This document shows positions 28,899 through 36,367 of a DNA stretch of 36,367 nt, piece by piece. The stretch is from Chloroflexota bacterium. GTDB taxonomy: Bacteria > Chloroflexota > Dehalococcoidia > JACPPY01. The DNA lies in the NCBI GenBank assembly GCA_016190755.1, contig JACPPY010000010.1:1-36367 (forward strand), in the 5' to 3' direction. A program made the translations under genes and the position numbers. How positions within the stretch are numbered: position 1 is the first letter of the stretch; every line of letters starts with the position of its first letter. The notes beneath the pieces were generated by a model. The model was given only the letters and a program-made list of their open reading frames with translations. It was not told the origin of the DNA and searched no databases.

Positions 28899-29117
28899 TC
28901 TTCTCTCTTTCCGCTCCTGAACTGGGCTGTGGTATTAGCGCTATGCGCCGACAGCCCGGAGCTTGATACGCAAGCTTAGCATACTTGCGTTTCCCCCCTC
29001 AAATATCCTGAGGAGATTCCAAATTTACGAGTATACCATATGGGCATTCGAACTACAACACATATGTGCATAGATCACCCCCAACACGGGCCAAACTGAA
29101 GCCCAATGCTCAAGGCC

Positions 29118-29145
29118 TTGACAGGCGGTACCCAGCCCGTATAAT
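29118..29145 (+). promoter_or_regulatory. Consensus sigma70 promoter upstream of TetR gene
   Basis: TTGACA (29118-29123), 16-nt spacer, TATAAT (29140-29145). Confidence 0.75.
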
Positions 29146-29158
29146 GTGAGTAAGTACT

Positions 29159-29178
29159 AGCTAGCACATGCGCTAGCT
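29159..29178. promoter_or_regulatory. Candidate TetR operator AGCTAGC-ACATGC-GCTAGCT
   Basis: Perfect 7+7 inverted repeat starting 14 nt after the -10 box. Confidence 0.55.
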
Positions 29179-29229
29179 CAGGCGAAGAAAAAACTGGGAG
29201 CAACCCTAGCTGCTATCGGAAGAACCAAT

Positions 29230-29838
29230 ATGACGACTACCGTTCATCAGAACACCGAAGTCAGGCAATCACAAATAGTGGACGCTGCCATGGCGCTGAT
29301 AGTAAAGCTTGGTAGCGAACACGTGACTGTCAAGCGCATTGCCGGAGAGGTGGGCATCACAGAGGCTGCCGTGTACCGGCATTTTAGGAGCAAGAGCGAT
29401 ATCCTGTCTCTCCTGATCGACCACGTAAAAAGTGGCCTCCTCGAGGATATACAGAAAGGCCGGGCCAACGGCAAAGACAGCTCGACATTGGGCGTGGTAG
29501 ACCGAACCCTGAGAACCCATCTTTCGGGAGTGGCCCAAAGGAAAGGCATCTCCTTCCAGGTCATAGCAGAGATCGTCAGCCTAGGTGATCCGGCGCTTAA
29601 CAGGAAAACCTCCGAAGCCATACGGCAGTACATCGCCAGTATTCGCGACCTCTTGTGCGAGGGCGTCAAGGCCGGAGAGATAAAAGACAACATTGACCTT
29701 GAGGCGACAGCTACCATACTGTTCAGTATGATTCACGGCCTGGTCAGTATCTGGACCCTCAGCAACCGTGACTTTCAACTACGAGAGAAGTATGAGTCTC
29801 TCTGGAAGGTCTTCAAGGAAGCCATATTAGTGCGCTAG
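29230..29838 (+). CDS. TetR-family transcriptional regulator
   Basis: RQSQIVDAAMALIVKLGSEHVTVKRIAGEVGITEAAVYRHFRSKSDILSLLIDHV. Confidence 0.93.
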   Translation: MTTTVHQNTEVRQSQIVDAAMALIVKLGSEHVTVKRIAGEVGITEAAVYRHFRSKSDILSLLIDHVKSGLLEDIQKGRANGKDSSTLGVVDRTLRTHLSGVAQRKGISFQVIAEIVSLGDPALNRKTSEAIRQYIASIRDLLCEGVKAGEIKDNIDLEATATILFSMIHGLVSIWTLSNRDFQLREKYESLWKVFKEAILVR

Positions 29839-30209
29839 TCGCTGTTGTCGCCGTGGAAGGCTGAGACATCGGCTGCATCGTCTTGGTCCGGGCAGATACG
29901 CCGCGGTATACTTGAGATAGGTCCGGCAAACCTGGGGCAACTATAGCTGCCATTTCAGCAGCTTAACACCTAACTCCTGAATCACATCCATCATCAGGAG
30001 GACCGGCGGTTGCCAAAGTGCGAGACATCGTCCAATCGGGACAGGAAAGTCGTCCACGTATCGTTGAGCGGCTGTGCCGATCCAGGGGGTAACAGGCCGG
30101 GTGCGGTTTGGTCATCCCGAAACTTCCGGTCCGCCTGTTCGGCTTCAATATGTAACACGCGCGTGCGTCCGGCTCTGTCAGGAAATGCTGCGAACAAAGG
30201 ACAAACATT

Positions 30210-31601
30210 GTGGACGATTTCAATATTAGTGCCCTAACGACAGTTGACGCCTTGATAGTGGCAATCATCCTGGCAGCAGGCGCGACAGTAGCCTGGGTCT
30301 TGCGCCGGTTGCTGCGAAGGCTGGAAAAACATGCTCGTGACAACACCGCAATGGTGCTCGATGATTACCTCATCGGCGCGCTGGGCGATCCCTTGTTCGT
30401 GGGCGTGGTCCTCCTGTCACTATACATTGGCTCCGTGTATTTGACCTTGAATCCCTCCATTGACGGGGCAATGCGCCAGGCTCTGCTGGTCGGCTTGGCG
30501 GCGACCGGGATCTACGCAGTCCTGGCTGTCGTAGATGCATTCCTGCGCTGGTACTGTCGGGAGATTGCTAAGACCACGCACACTTCTCTGGACGACAAAC
30601 TAATACCAATACTACGAGTGTCCATTCCCATCATCGGCGGGCTCCCCGGCCTGCTGGGTATCCTGAGGATTCTGGGCGTGGAACACGCTGGCATTAATGA
30701 CTGGCTGGCCCAGCATGGGATACGGCTAGCAGCCATCACGGCGCTGACGCTGGTAGCTTTCTTTAGTACCAGCTACGGACTGCCCAGGCTTATCAAGACC
30801 ATGGCAAGACGAGGCATGGGTGGCCAACCGGACGAGGAGGTGAAGAAGCGCTCGGAGACACTGGCCGTGGTGCTAGTGACCACCTCCCAGGTAATCACCA
30901 TCGGCGTCGGTGTCATTATGCTCCTCTCGGAGTTTGCCGATATTGCTCCTATACTGGCGGGCGTGGGAGTCGCTGGTATAGCCATTGGCTTTGGAGCGCA
31001 GAGCTTGGTCAAAGACGTCCTCAACGGCCTGCTCATAATCATGGAGGGCCACTACCACGTGGGAGATGTGGTCAGAATCGCTGACATAGGCGGACTGGTG
31101 GAAGGCATGAACCTGCGCCGGACGGTACTCCGCGACCTGGATGGCATAGTACACTTCGTACCCAACGGAGAAATACGCGTGGCGAGCAATTTCACCAAGG
31201 AGTACTCCAGGGTAAATCTCAATATCAGCGTGGCTTATGACACTAACCTGGACCACGCTATTGCCGTACTGAACAGAGTGGGAAAGGCACTCGCCGAGGA
31301 CCCGGCATGGCAGCCGTTCATACTGAAACCGCCTCAAGTACTGCGCGTCGACAAGCTGGGAGATTCCGGCATCGATATAAAGGTTGTGGGCGATACGAGG
31401 CCTATTAAGCAGTGGGATGTGATGGGAGAGCTTCGCAAGAGGGCTAAAGAGGCGTTCGACAGGGAAGGAATAGAGATCCCATGGCCGCATACAAAAGTTT
31501 ACTTTGGTGATTCACCTCTGTTGGCCAGATACAGACGAGACAGAGGCGGGGATGGCGGTACCGGCGAAGAATTCCGAGTCAAACAGAACCCGGCCAGATG
31601 A
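30210..31601 (+). CDS. MscS family mechanosensitive ion channel (module 2)
   Basis: GTG start; GIAIGFGAQSLVKDVLNGLLIIMEGHYHVGDVVRIADIGGLVEGMNLRRTVLRDLDGIVHFVPNGEIRVASNFTKEYSRVNLNI; paralogue of 403-1785 over its full length. Confidence 0.93.
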   Translation: MDDFNISALTTVDALIVAIILAAGATVAWVLRRLLRRLEKHARDNTAMVLDDYLIGALGDPLFVGVVLLSLYIGSVYLTLNPSIDGAMRQALLVGLAATGIYAVLAVVDAFLRWYCREIAKTTHTSLDDKLIPILRVSIPIIGGLPGLLGILRILGVEHAGINDWLAQHGIRLAAITALTLVAFFSTSYGLPRLIKTMARRGMGGQPDEEVKKRSETLAVVLVTTSQVITIGVGVIMLLSEFADIAPILAGVGVAGIAIGFGAQSLVKDVLNGLLIIMEGHYHVGDVVRIADIGGLVEGMNLRRTVLRDLDGIVHFVPNGEIRVASNFTKEYSRVNLNISVAYDTNLDHAIAVLNRVGKALAEDPAWQPFILKPPQVLRVDKLGDSGIDIKVVGDTRPIKQWDVMGELRKRAKEAFDREGIEIPWPHTKVYFGDSPLLARYRRDRGGDGGTGEEFRVKQNPAR

Positions 31602-31683
31602 TAACGTGATAAGCACAGGCTTTCTGAGCCTGACCTTGGGCGGAAGTCAGACAGCAAGTAATCCGATGTAAGGAGTCTTCGCT

Positions 31684-33159
31684 ATGTGGAACAAGAACAC
31701 GCTTTGCGACCTGGTGTCCGAGAAAATGTCTGGATACCACTTTGTTGTTGTCTCGAACCGCGAGCCTTACATACATGTCCATGAGAAAGGTGAGGTGCGC
31801 TGCCAGGTGCCGGCCAGCGGCTTGACCACGGCCTTGGATCCCGTCATGCGAGCCTGCGGAGGAACCTGGATAGCTCACGGGAGTGGGGGTGCCGATAGGG
31901 AGATGGTTGACGAGAAGAACAGGATAGCCGTGCCACCTAAAGAGCCGAAGTACACTTTGCGGAGGGTCTGGCTCTCAAAGGAGGAAGAGGCAGGCTACTA
32001 TTATGGTTTCTCCAATGAGGCCCTCTGGCCGCTCTGCCACATCTCGTATACCCGACCTGAGTTCAAGGAGGACGACTGGAACACCTACTATAGGGTCAAC
32101 CGTCTATTCGCCAACACCGTACTAGAAGAAGTGGGAGACAAGAAGGCATTCGTATTCGTACAGGACTACCACTTAGCGCTTGTACCCGGATTCCTGCGCG
32201 AAGCCGGCAATATTATTACCGCACAGTTCTGGCATATACCGTGGCCCAACCCCGAGGCTTTTCGGATATGTCCCTGGCAGACGGAAATACTCGACGGCCT
32301 CCTGGGGAACCACCTGCTGGGCTTCCATATCCGCTATCACTGCAACAACTTCCTCGACACTATTGATCGGGCTATTGAGGCCAGAGTAGACCGAGAGAGG
32401 TACGAGGTGCAACGGCGAGGCCTGAAAACGGCTGTCCGCCCGTATCCTATTAGCGTAGACTTCGACGAGTTAAACCAGGAGGCACAGCAACCTTCAGTCG
32501 AAGAGGAGGTGCAGAGCCTGAAGAAACGGCTGGAATTGGGGGATGTGGTGGTGGGACTAGGCCTGGACAGGATAGATTACACCAAAGGCATTCCGGATAG
32601 GCTCAAGGCCTTTGACCGATTCCTGGAGAGATGGTCGGAGTACAGGGGAAAGGTGGTCTTCATACAGGCGGGTGTGCCCAGCCGGGTCCACATCGGAGTT
32701 TACAAGGCACTCAACGAAGAGGTCGACAATCTTATTGAAGAGATCAACTGGAAACACTCTTCGGACCACTGGAAGCCAATCATCTATCTGCGAGAGAAAC
32801 TACGGCCACTGACGCTTACGGCCTTGCGCCGCATGGCCAATTTCTGCGTGGTCAGTTCACTACATGACGGGATGAACCTTGTGGCCAAGGAGTACGTCGC
32901 CAACCGCTTTGACGAAGACGGTGTGCTCTTGCTGAGTCCGTTCACCGGGGCCTCCAGGGAGTTGCCTGACGCCATAGCGACTAACCCGTACGCTACCGAC
33001 CATTTCGCAGCGGCCATTAAGGAGGCCGTCGAGATGCCACTGCATGAGCGCAAGCGCAGAATGCGACGGATGAGGCAGATGGTGCGAGAAAACAACATCT
33101 ACAAGTGGGCTAGCGACATGATCTCCGACCTGGCCAGGTTCGAGTTTGGGGAAGGATAG
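31684..33159 (+). CDS. otsA: GT20 trehalose-6-phosphate synthase-like protein (OtsA family, divergent)
   Basis: VVVSNREPYIH, VQDYHLALVPGFLRE, FWHIPWPNPEAFRICPWQTEILDGLLGNHLLGFH, GLGLDRIDYTKGIPDRLKAFDRFLE, VSSLHDGMNLVAKEYVA. Confidence 0.88.
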   Translation: MWNKNTLCDLVSEKMSGYHFVVVSNREPYIHVHEKGEVRCQVPASGLTTALDPVMRACGGTWIAHGSGGADREMVDEKNRIAVPPKEPKYTLRRVWLSKEEEAGYYYGFSNEALWPLCHISYTRPEFKEDDWNTYYRVNRLFANTVLEEVGDKKAFVFVQDYHLALVPGFLREAGNIITAQFWHIPWPNPEAFRICPWQTEILDGLLGNHLLGFHIRYHCNNFLDTIDRAIEARVDRERYEVQRRGLKTAVRPYPISVDFDELNQEAQQPSVEEEVQSLKKRLELGDVVVGLGLDRIDYTKGIPDRLKAFDRFLERWSEYRGKVVFIQAGVPSRVHIGVYKALNEEVDNLIEEINWKHSSDHWKPIIYLREKLRPLTLTALRRMANFCVVSSLHDGMNLVAKEYVANRFDEDGVLLLSPFTGASRELPDAIATNPYATDHFAAAIKEAVEMPLHERKRRMRRMRQMVRENNIYKWASDMISDLARFEFGEG

Positions 33160-33160
33160 A

Positions 33161-33976
33161 GTGGAGCATCTCTTCTTATCCTGGCCTGAGGTATCGCGGC
33201 AGTTGAAGGCTGCCCGCAGAGTGGCACTGTTTAGTGACTACGACGGCACTCTGGCGCCGATCGTGGAAAGGCCTGAGCTAGCCGAGATGCCCGGGGAGAC
33301 AAGGAAGTTGTTGGAAATCTTCGCGCGGCAACGCCGTCATACAGTGGGTATTCTCAGCGGACGGGCTCTGAGCGACCTCCGGGATAGGTTGAACATCAAG
33401 GGCATAGTATATGCCGGCAACCACGGGCTGGAGATTGAGGGGCCTGGAATACATTTCGTTGATCCGGTTGCCGAAGAGCTACGTCCCATTCTCAAACTGA
33501 TGCACAGAGCTTTGACCCGAGCCCTACGGGCCATAAGGGGGATACTGGTGGAAAACAAGGGGTTGACACTGAGTGTCCACTACCGTCTGGCAGGAGATCA
33601 AGAGGAGGGTCAGGTGAGGAGCATCTTCGATGGGGTCGTGGCTAATGCGCGCTCGCTGGGGAAGATCAGGGTTACCAATGGCAAGAAAGTCTTGGAGGTC
33701 AGGCCGCCGGTGGATTGGGACAAGGGCCGGGCGATTGTCTTCCTGATAGATGCCTATGCCCGGCGGAATGGAAAAGATAGGGCCCTTCCAATATTCCTTG
33801 GGGACGATCTCACGGACGAAGACGGGTTCAAGGTGCTGAAAGAACGTAACGGCATCTCCATATATGTGGGAGAAGAGAGTACCTGCAGCAGTGCCAGATA
33901 CTTCCTCAAATCGCCGGATGAGGTCCGCGAGTTCCTGGCTCGCCTGCTGGAATGCCGGGGAGGTGTTGACTCATGA
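33161..33976 (+). CDS. otsB: Trehalose-6-phosphate phosphatase (HAD superfamily)
   Basis: VALFSDYDGTLAPIVERPELAEMPGETRKLLEIFA, VGILSGRALSDLRDRL, YAGNHGLEIEGPG, EVRPPVDWDKGRAI, FLGDDLTDEDGF. GTG 33161 preceded by GGGGAAGG; ORF track starts 33146. Confidence 0.93.
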   Translation: MEHLFLSWPEVSRQLKAARRVALFSDYDGTLAPIVERPELAEMPGETRKLLEIFARQRRHTVGILSGRALSDLRDRLNIKGIVYAGNHGLEIEGPGIHFVDPVAEELRPILKLMHRALTRALRAIRGILVENKGLTLSVHYRLAGDQEEGQVRSIFDGVVANARSLGKIRVTNGKKVLEVRPPVDWDKGRAIVFLIDAYARRNGKDRALPIFLGDDLTDEDGFKVLKERNGISIYVGEESTCSSARYFLKSPDEVREFLARLLECRGGVDS

Positions 33977-35358
33977 AGAGCGCTATAGATTGGGTCACTG
34001 CCAACTGGTGGACGAACGCCCTCATACCCGTGGCGGTCTTTCTGGCCGTGCTCATAGCCTGTCTTTGGTTGAGGAGGCAAGCCTACCACCGCCTTGACCT
34101 CTGGGCCAAGAGGACGCGCTGGGGAGGTGACGAGATACTGCTGCGAGCTACGCATATGCCCTCCATAATCTGGTCAGTCATGGCAGGGATCTACTTTGCT
34201 GTAGCTGTGTCTGCACTCCCGGCGGCATCAAAGGCGCCGGCGGGCCAGGTGTTGGGCAGCCTGTTTGTCCTCTCCATTAGCCTGTGTGTGCTCAACATAG
34301 TTAATCGGCTTTCCCAGTTCTACAGGGCCAAGTGGAACCTGCCGCAGAAGACCGCTTCCATCGCCAGCAATCTGGCCGGGGCTGTTGTCCTTGGCGCTGC
34401 TGTGCTCACCACGCTAGATATTTGGGGAGTGCCGATGTTAGGCATGGTGCTCCTGTTGGCAGCAATCGGCGTGCTGGCACTGACGATCTTCAAAGACGCT
34501 CTCACGAACCTGTTCGCCGGGCTGCAACTCAACGCCAGAAACCATATAGGAATTGGAGACTACATAAAACTGGAAAGCGGTGAGGAGGGAACCATAACCG
34601 AGTTTGGTTGGCGTCATATCCAGATCCAGGCGCTGGAAGGTGGTGTGTTGATTGTTCCCAATAGCCGGCTGATCCGGTCCGTAGTCATCAACTATGGTCA
34701 TCCTTTAAAGAAGGCCAAGGTCCCGTTTTGCTTCTACAACCGCGTTCACATCACTGAGCTAACCGGATACAGGGCCAGGAACCTGCATCAACTCGCCAGC
34801 ACTTTAAGACGGGTGCCGGATTCAGTCGTTTACTATCATACCCACCATTTCCTCGAAGCGCACCACTACCTTGTACCGGAGCCGGCGAACGACTTCGCGA
34901 TCTGGGTTGGTGACGCCCTGGGCGAAGAAGAGTTGAGCGAGAGGCTGGCCGCCATTGATACCTTCGAGTTCTCCAGCCTGACAACGCTGAAGAACAGGAT
35001 AGTAGACACTATTGAGGAGTGCCTCAGCAGGGGGATGGATGGACGTCAGGCCCCGGACGGACGTGAGTTTCACTTCTTGAAATCAGTTACGGTCGGGTTG
35101 CCTACGCCGTATTCCGCTCATGACCTCCGCGAGTTCGTGGAGGCCCTCAGGAAAGTGAGCCTGGGATCACTCTACTATCATGTCTTCGAGTCCCGGATGA
35201 GGCTGGGGCAGGGAATGAATGACTTCTCGGTATGGCTCAGGGATAGTCTTGGGGAAGCTGACCTGGCGGACAGGGTAGCTGGTTTCAACCCTTATATGCA
35301 TACGTTGGAGGGACTTCGATCGTCGCTGATACAACTCGTCGAAAAGCGCATCAAATAA
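33973..35358 (+). CDS. MscS-like channel with long duplicated C-terminal domain (module 2)
   Basis: ATGA overlap with otsB stop; TM region, beta-domain HIGIGDYIKLESGEEGTITEF...LIVPNSRLIRSVVINYGHP, then two copies of the ~95-aa domain. Paralogue of 2123-3547. Confidence 0.85.
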   Translation: MKSAIDWVTANWWTNALIPVAVFLAVLIACLWLRRQAYHRLDLWAKRTRWGGDEILLRATHMPSIIWSVMAGIYFAVAVSALPAASKAPAGQVLGSLFVLSISLCVLNIVNRLSQFYRAKWNLPQKTASIASNLAGAVVLGAAVLTTLDIWGVPMLGMVLLLAAIGVLALTIFKDALTNLFAGLQLNARNHIGIGDYIKLESGEEGTITEFGWRHIQIQALEGGVLIVPNSRLIRSVVINYGHPLKKAKVPFCFYNRVHITELTGYRARNLHQLASTLRRVPDSVVYYHTHHFLEAHHYLVPEPANDFAIWVGDALGEEELSERLAAIDTFEFSSLTTLKNRIVDTIEECLSRGMDGRQAPDGREFHFLKSVTVGLPTPYSAHDLREFVEALRKVSLGSLYYHVFESRMRLGQGMNDFSVWLRDSLGEADLADRVAGFNPYMHTLEGLRSSLIQLVEKRIK

Positions 35359-35381
35359 GACTTTCTGAATACGAGCCCATT

Positions 35382-36367
35382 GTGGGCAAGAGCACAATCG
35401 AGGAATTGCGTGTATTAGCCAAACACCTTTCGGGGAAAGTGGTACAGAACATCAATTCCACCTTCACCGGAGGTGGTGTGGCCGAGATACTCAGCCGTAT
35501 GATGCCCCTGTTCAACGAACTCGGTGTGGAGGCGCGATGGAATGTAATCAAGGGCAGCCAGGAATTCTTCCAGGTGACAAAGAAGTTCCACAACGCGCTC
35601 CATGGAAGGCAAGAGACAATTACGGAAGGTGATCTTTCCCTGTTCCTGGAGGTAAGCCGGAAAAACAGCGAGGAGCTAAATCTGGAAGCCGATATCTTCT
35701 TCGTGCACGATCCCCAGCCGATCGTGCTAGTGACGCAGAAGAAGAAGCTGGGAAAGAAATGGCTGTGGCGCTGCCACATAGACGTATCCCGGCCGGACCA
35801 AGGGGTATGGGACTTCCTGTTGCCCTACATCAGCAGGTATGATGCCGCAGTCTTCTCTTCTCCGGGCTTCTCGCGGCCGCTGCCCATCCGGCAGTTCCTG
35901 ATCTCTCCGTCCATTGATCCTCTGAGCGACAAGAACGGCGACCTGCCACCGGAGATCATTGCCTCCGTCTTAACCAAGTACGGCATACCGAAAGACAAGC
36001 CCATAGTAACCCAGGTATCGCGGTTCGATTATCTCAAGGACCCTGTGGGTGTAATCCAGGCCTTCGAGTTGGTGAAGCGAAGCGTGGACTGCCGTCTGGT
36101 ATTGGCAGGAGGAACGGCTACCGACGACCCGGAGTCTGAGAAAGTTCTTGCAGAGGTCAGGGAGCGAGCATACGGTAATCCTGACGTCCATGTGCTGCTC
36201 ATTCCTCCCGGCAGTGATATTGAGATCAACGCGCTGCAGAGGGCGTCCGATGTAATAGTACAGAAGTCGATTAAAGAAGGCTTCGGGCTTACCGTGAGCG
36301 AGGCGCTGTGGAAAGCCAGACCTGTGGTAGCCTCAGCGGTGGGCGGTATAACCCTGCAGGTGACGAA
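35382..36367 (+). CDS. treT: TreT-like trehalose synthase/phosphorylase, GT4 (module 2), truncated by window end
   Basis: Not in the ORF track because it has no stop in the window. Translated by eye: [52 protein letters not shown]...[29 protein letters not shown]...[26 protein letters not shown] 35382 is the first canonical start in frame. Confidence 0.85.
   Translation, partial: MGKSTIEELRVLAKHLSGKVVQNINSTFTGGGVAEILSRMMPLFNELGVEARWNVIKGSQEFFQVTKKFHNALHGRQETITEGDLSLFLEVSRKNSEELNLEADIFFVHDPQPIVLVTQKKKLGKKWLWRCHIDVSRPDQGVWDFLLPYISRYDAAVFSSPGFSRPLPIRQFLISPSIDPLSDKNGDLPPEIIASVLTKYGIPKDKPIVTQVSRFDYLKDPVGVIQAFELVKRSVDCRLVLAGGTATDDPESEKVLAEVRERAYGNPDVHVLLIPPGSDIEINALQRASDVIVQKSIKEGFGLTVSEALWKARPVVASAVGGITLQVT

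Noticed and set aside
1-36367. tRNA or rRNA genes
   Set aside because: No cloverleaf or rRNA-like sequence recognised in the intergenic regions by eye; a tRNAscan/Infernal run would be needed to be sure.

Overview
The window reads as bacterial chromosome, probably Chloroflexota/Dehalococcoidia-like. That placement is inferred from gene content and order only. It has three parts. (1) A + strand osmoadaptation module at the left edge: MscS channel, MscS channel with a long duplicated C-terminal domain, TreT-like glycosyltransferase, GlgC. (2) A middle block: DUF4389 protein, rubredoxin/flavin-reductase pair, double Lrp/AsnC regulator, bacterioferritin-like protein, a cytochrome c/NrfD/4Fe-4S operon divergent from a NarL-type two-component system, and the minus-strand housekeeping series rpsB-tsf-pyrH-frr-uppS-cdsA-dxr-rseP-ispG...proS, with a small accessory insertion carrying a transposase relic. 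(3) A second, expanded copy of the osmo module at the right edge: TetR, MscS, OtsA-like, OtsB, MscS with the same duplicated C-terminal domain, and TreT-like (truncated by the window). The most interesting signal is this duplicated channel/trehalose system. Its MscS protein carries a His/aromatic-rich cytosolic domain in two tandem repeats. In both copies the TreT reading frame overlaps the channel gene, and no ATG/GTG/TTG lies upstream of its conserved N-terminus. Two genes missing from the ORF track were found by reading: a 52-aa rubredoxin (7305-7463, minus) and a 24-aa membrane peptide candidate (6444-6518, plus). No searches were run; family names come from motif recognition.
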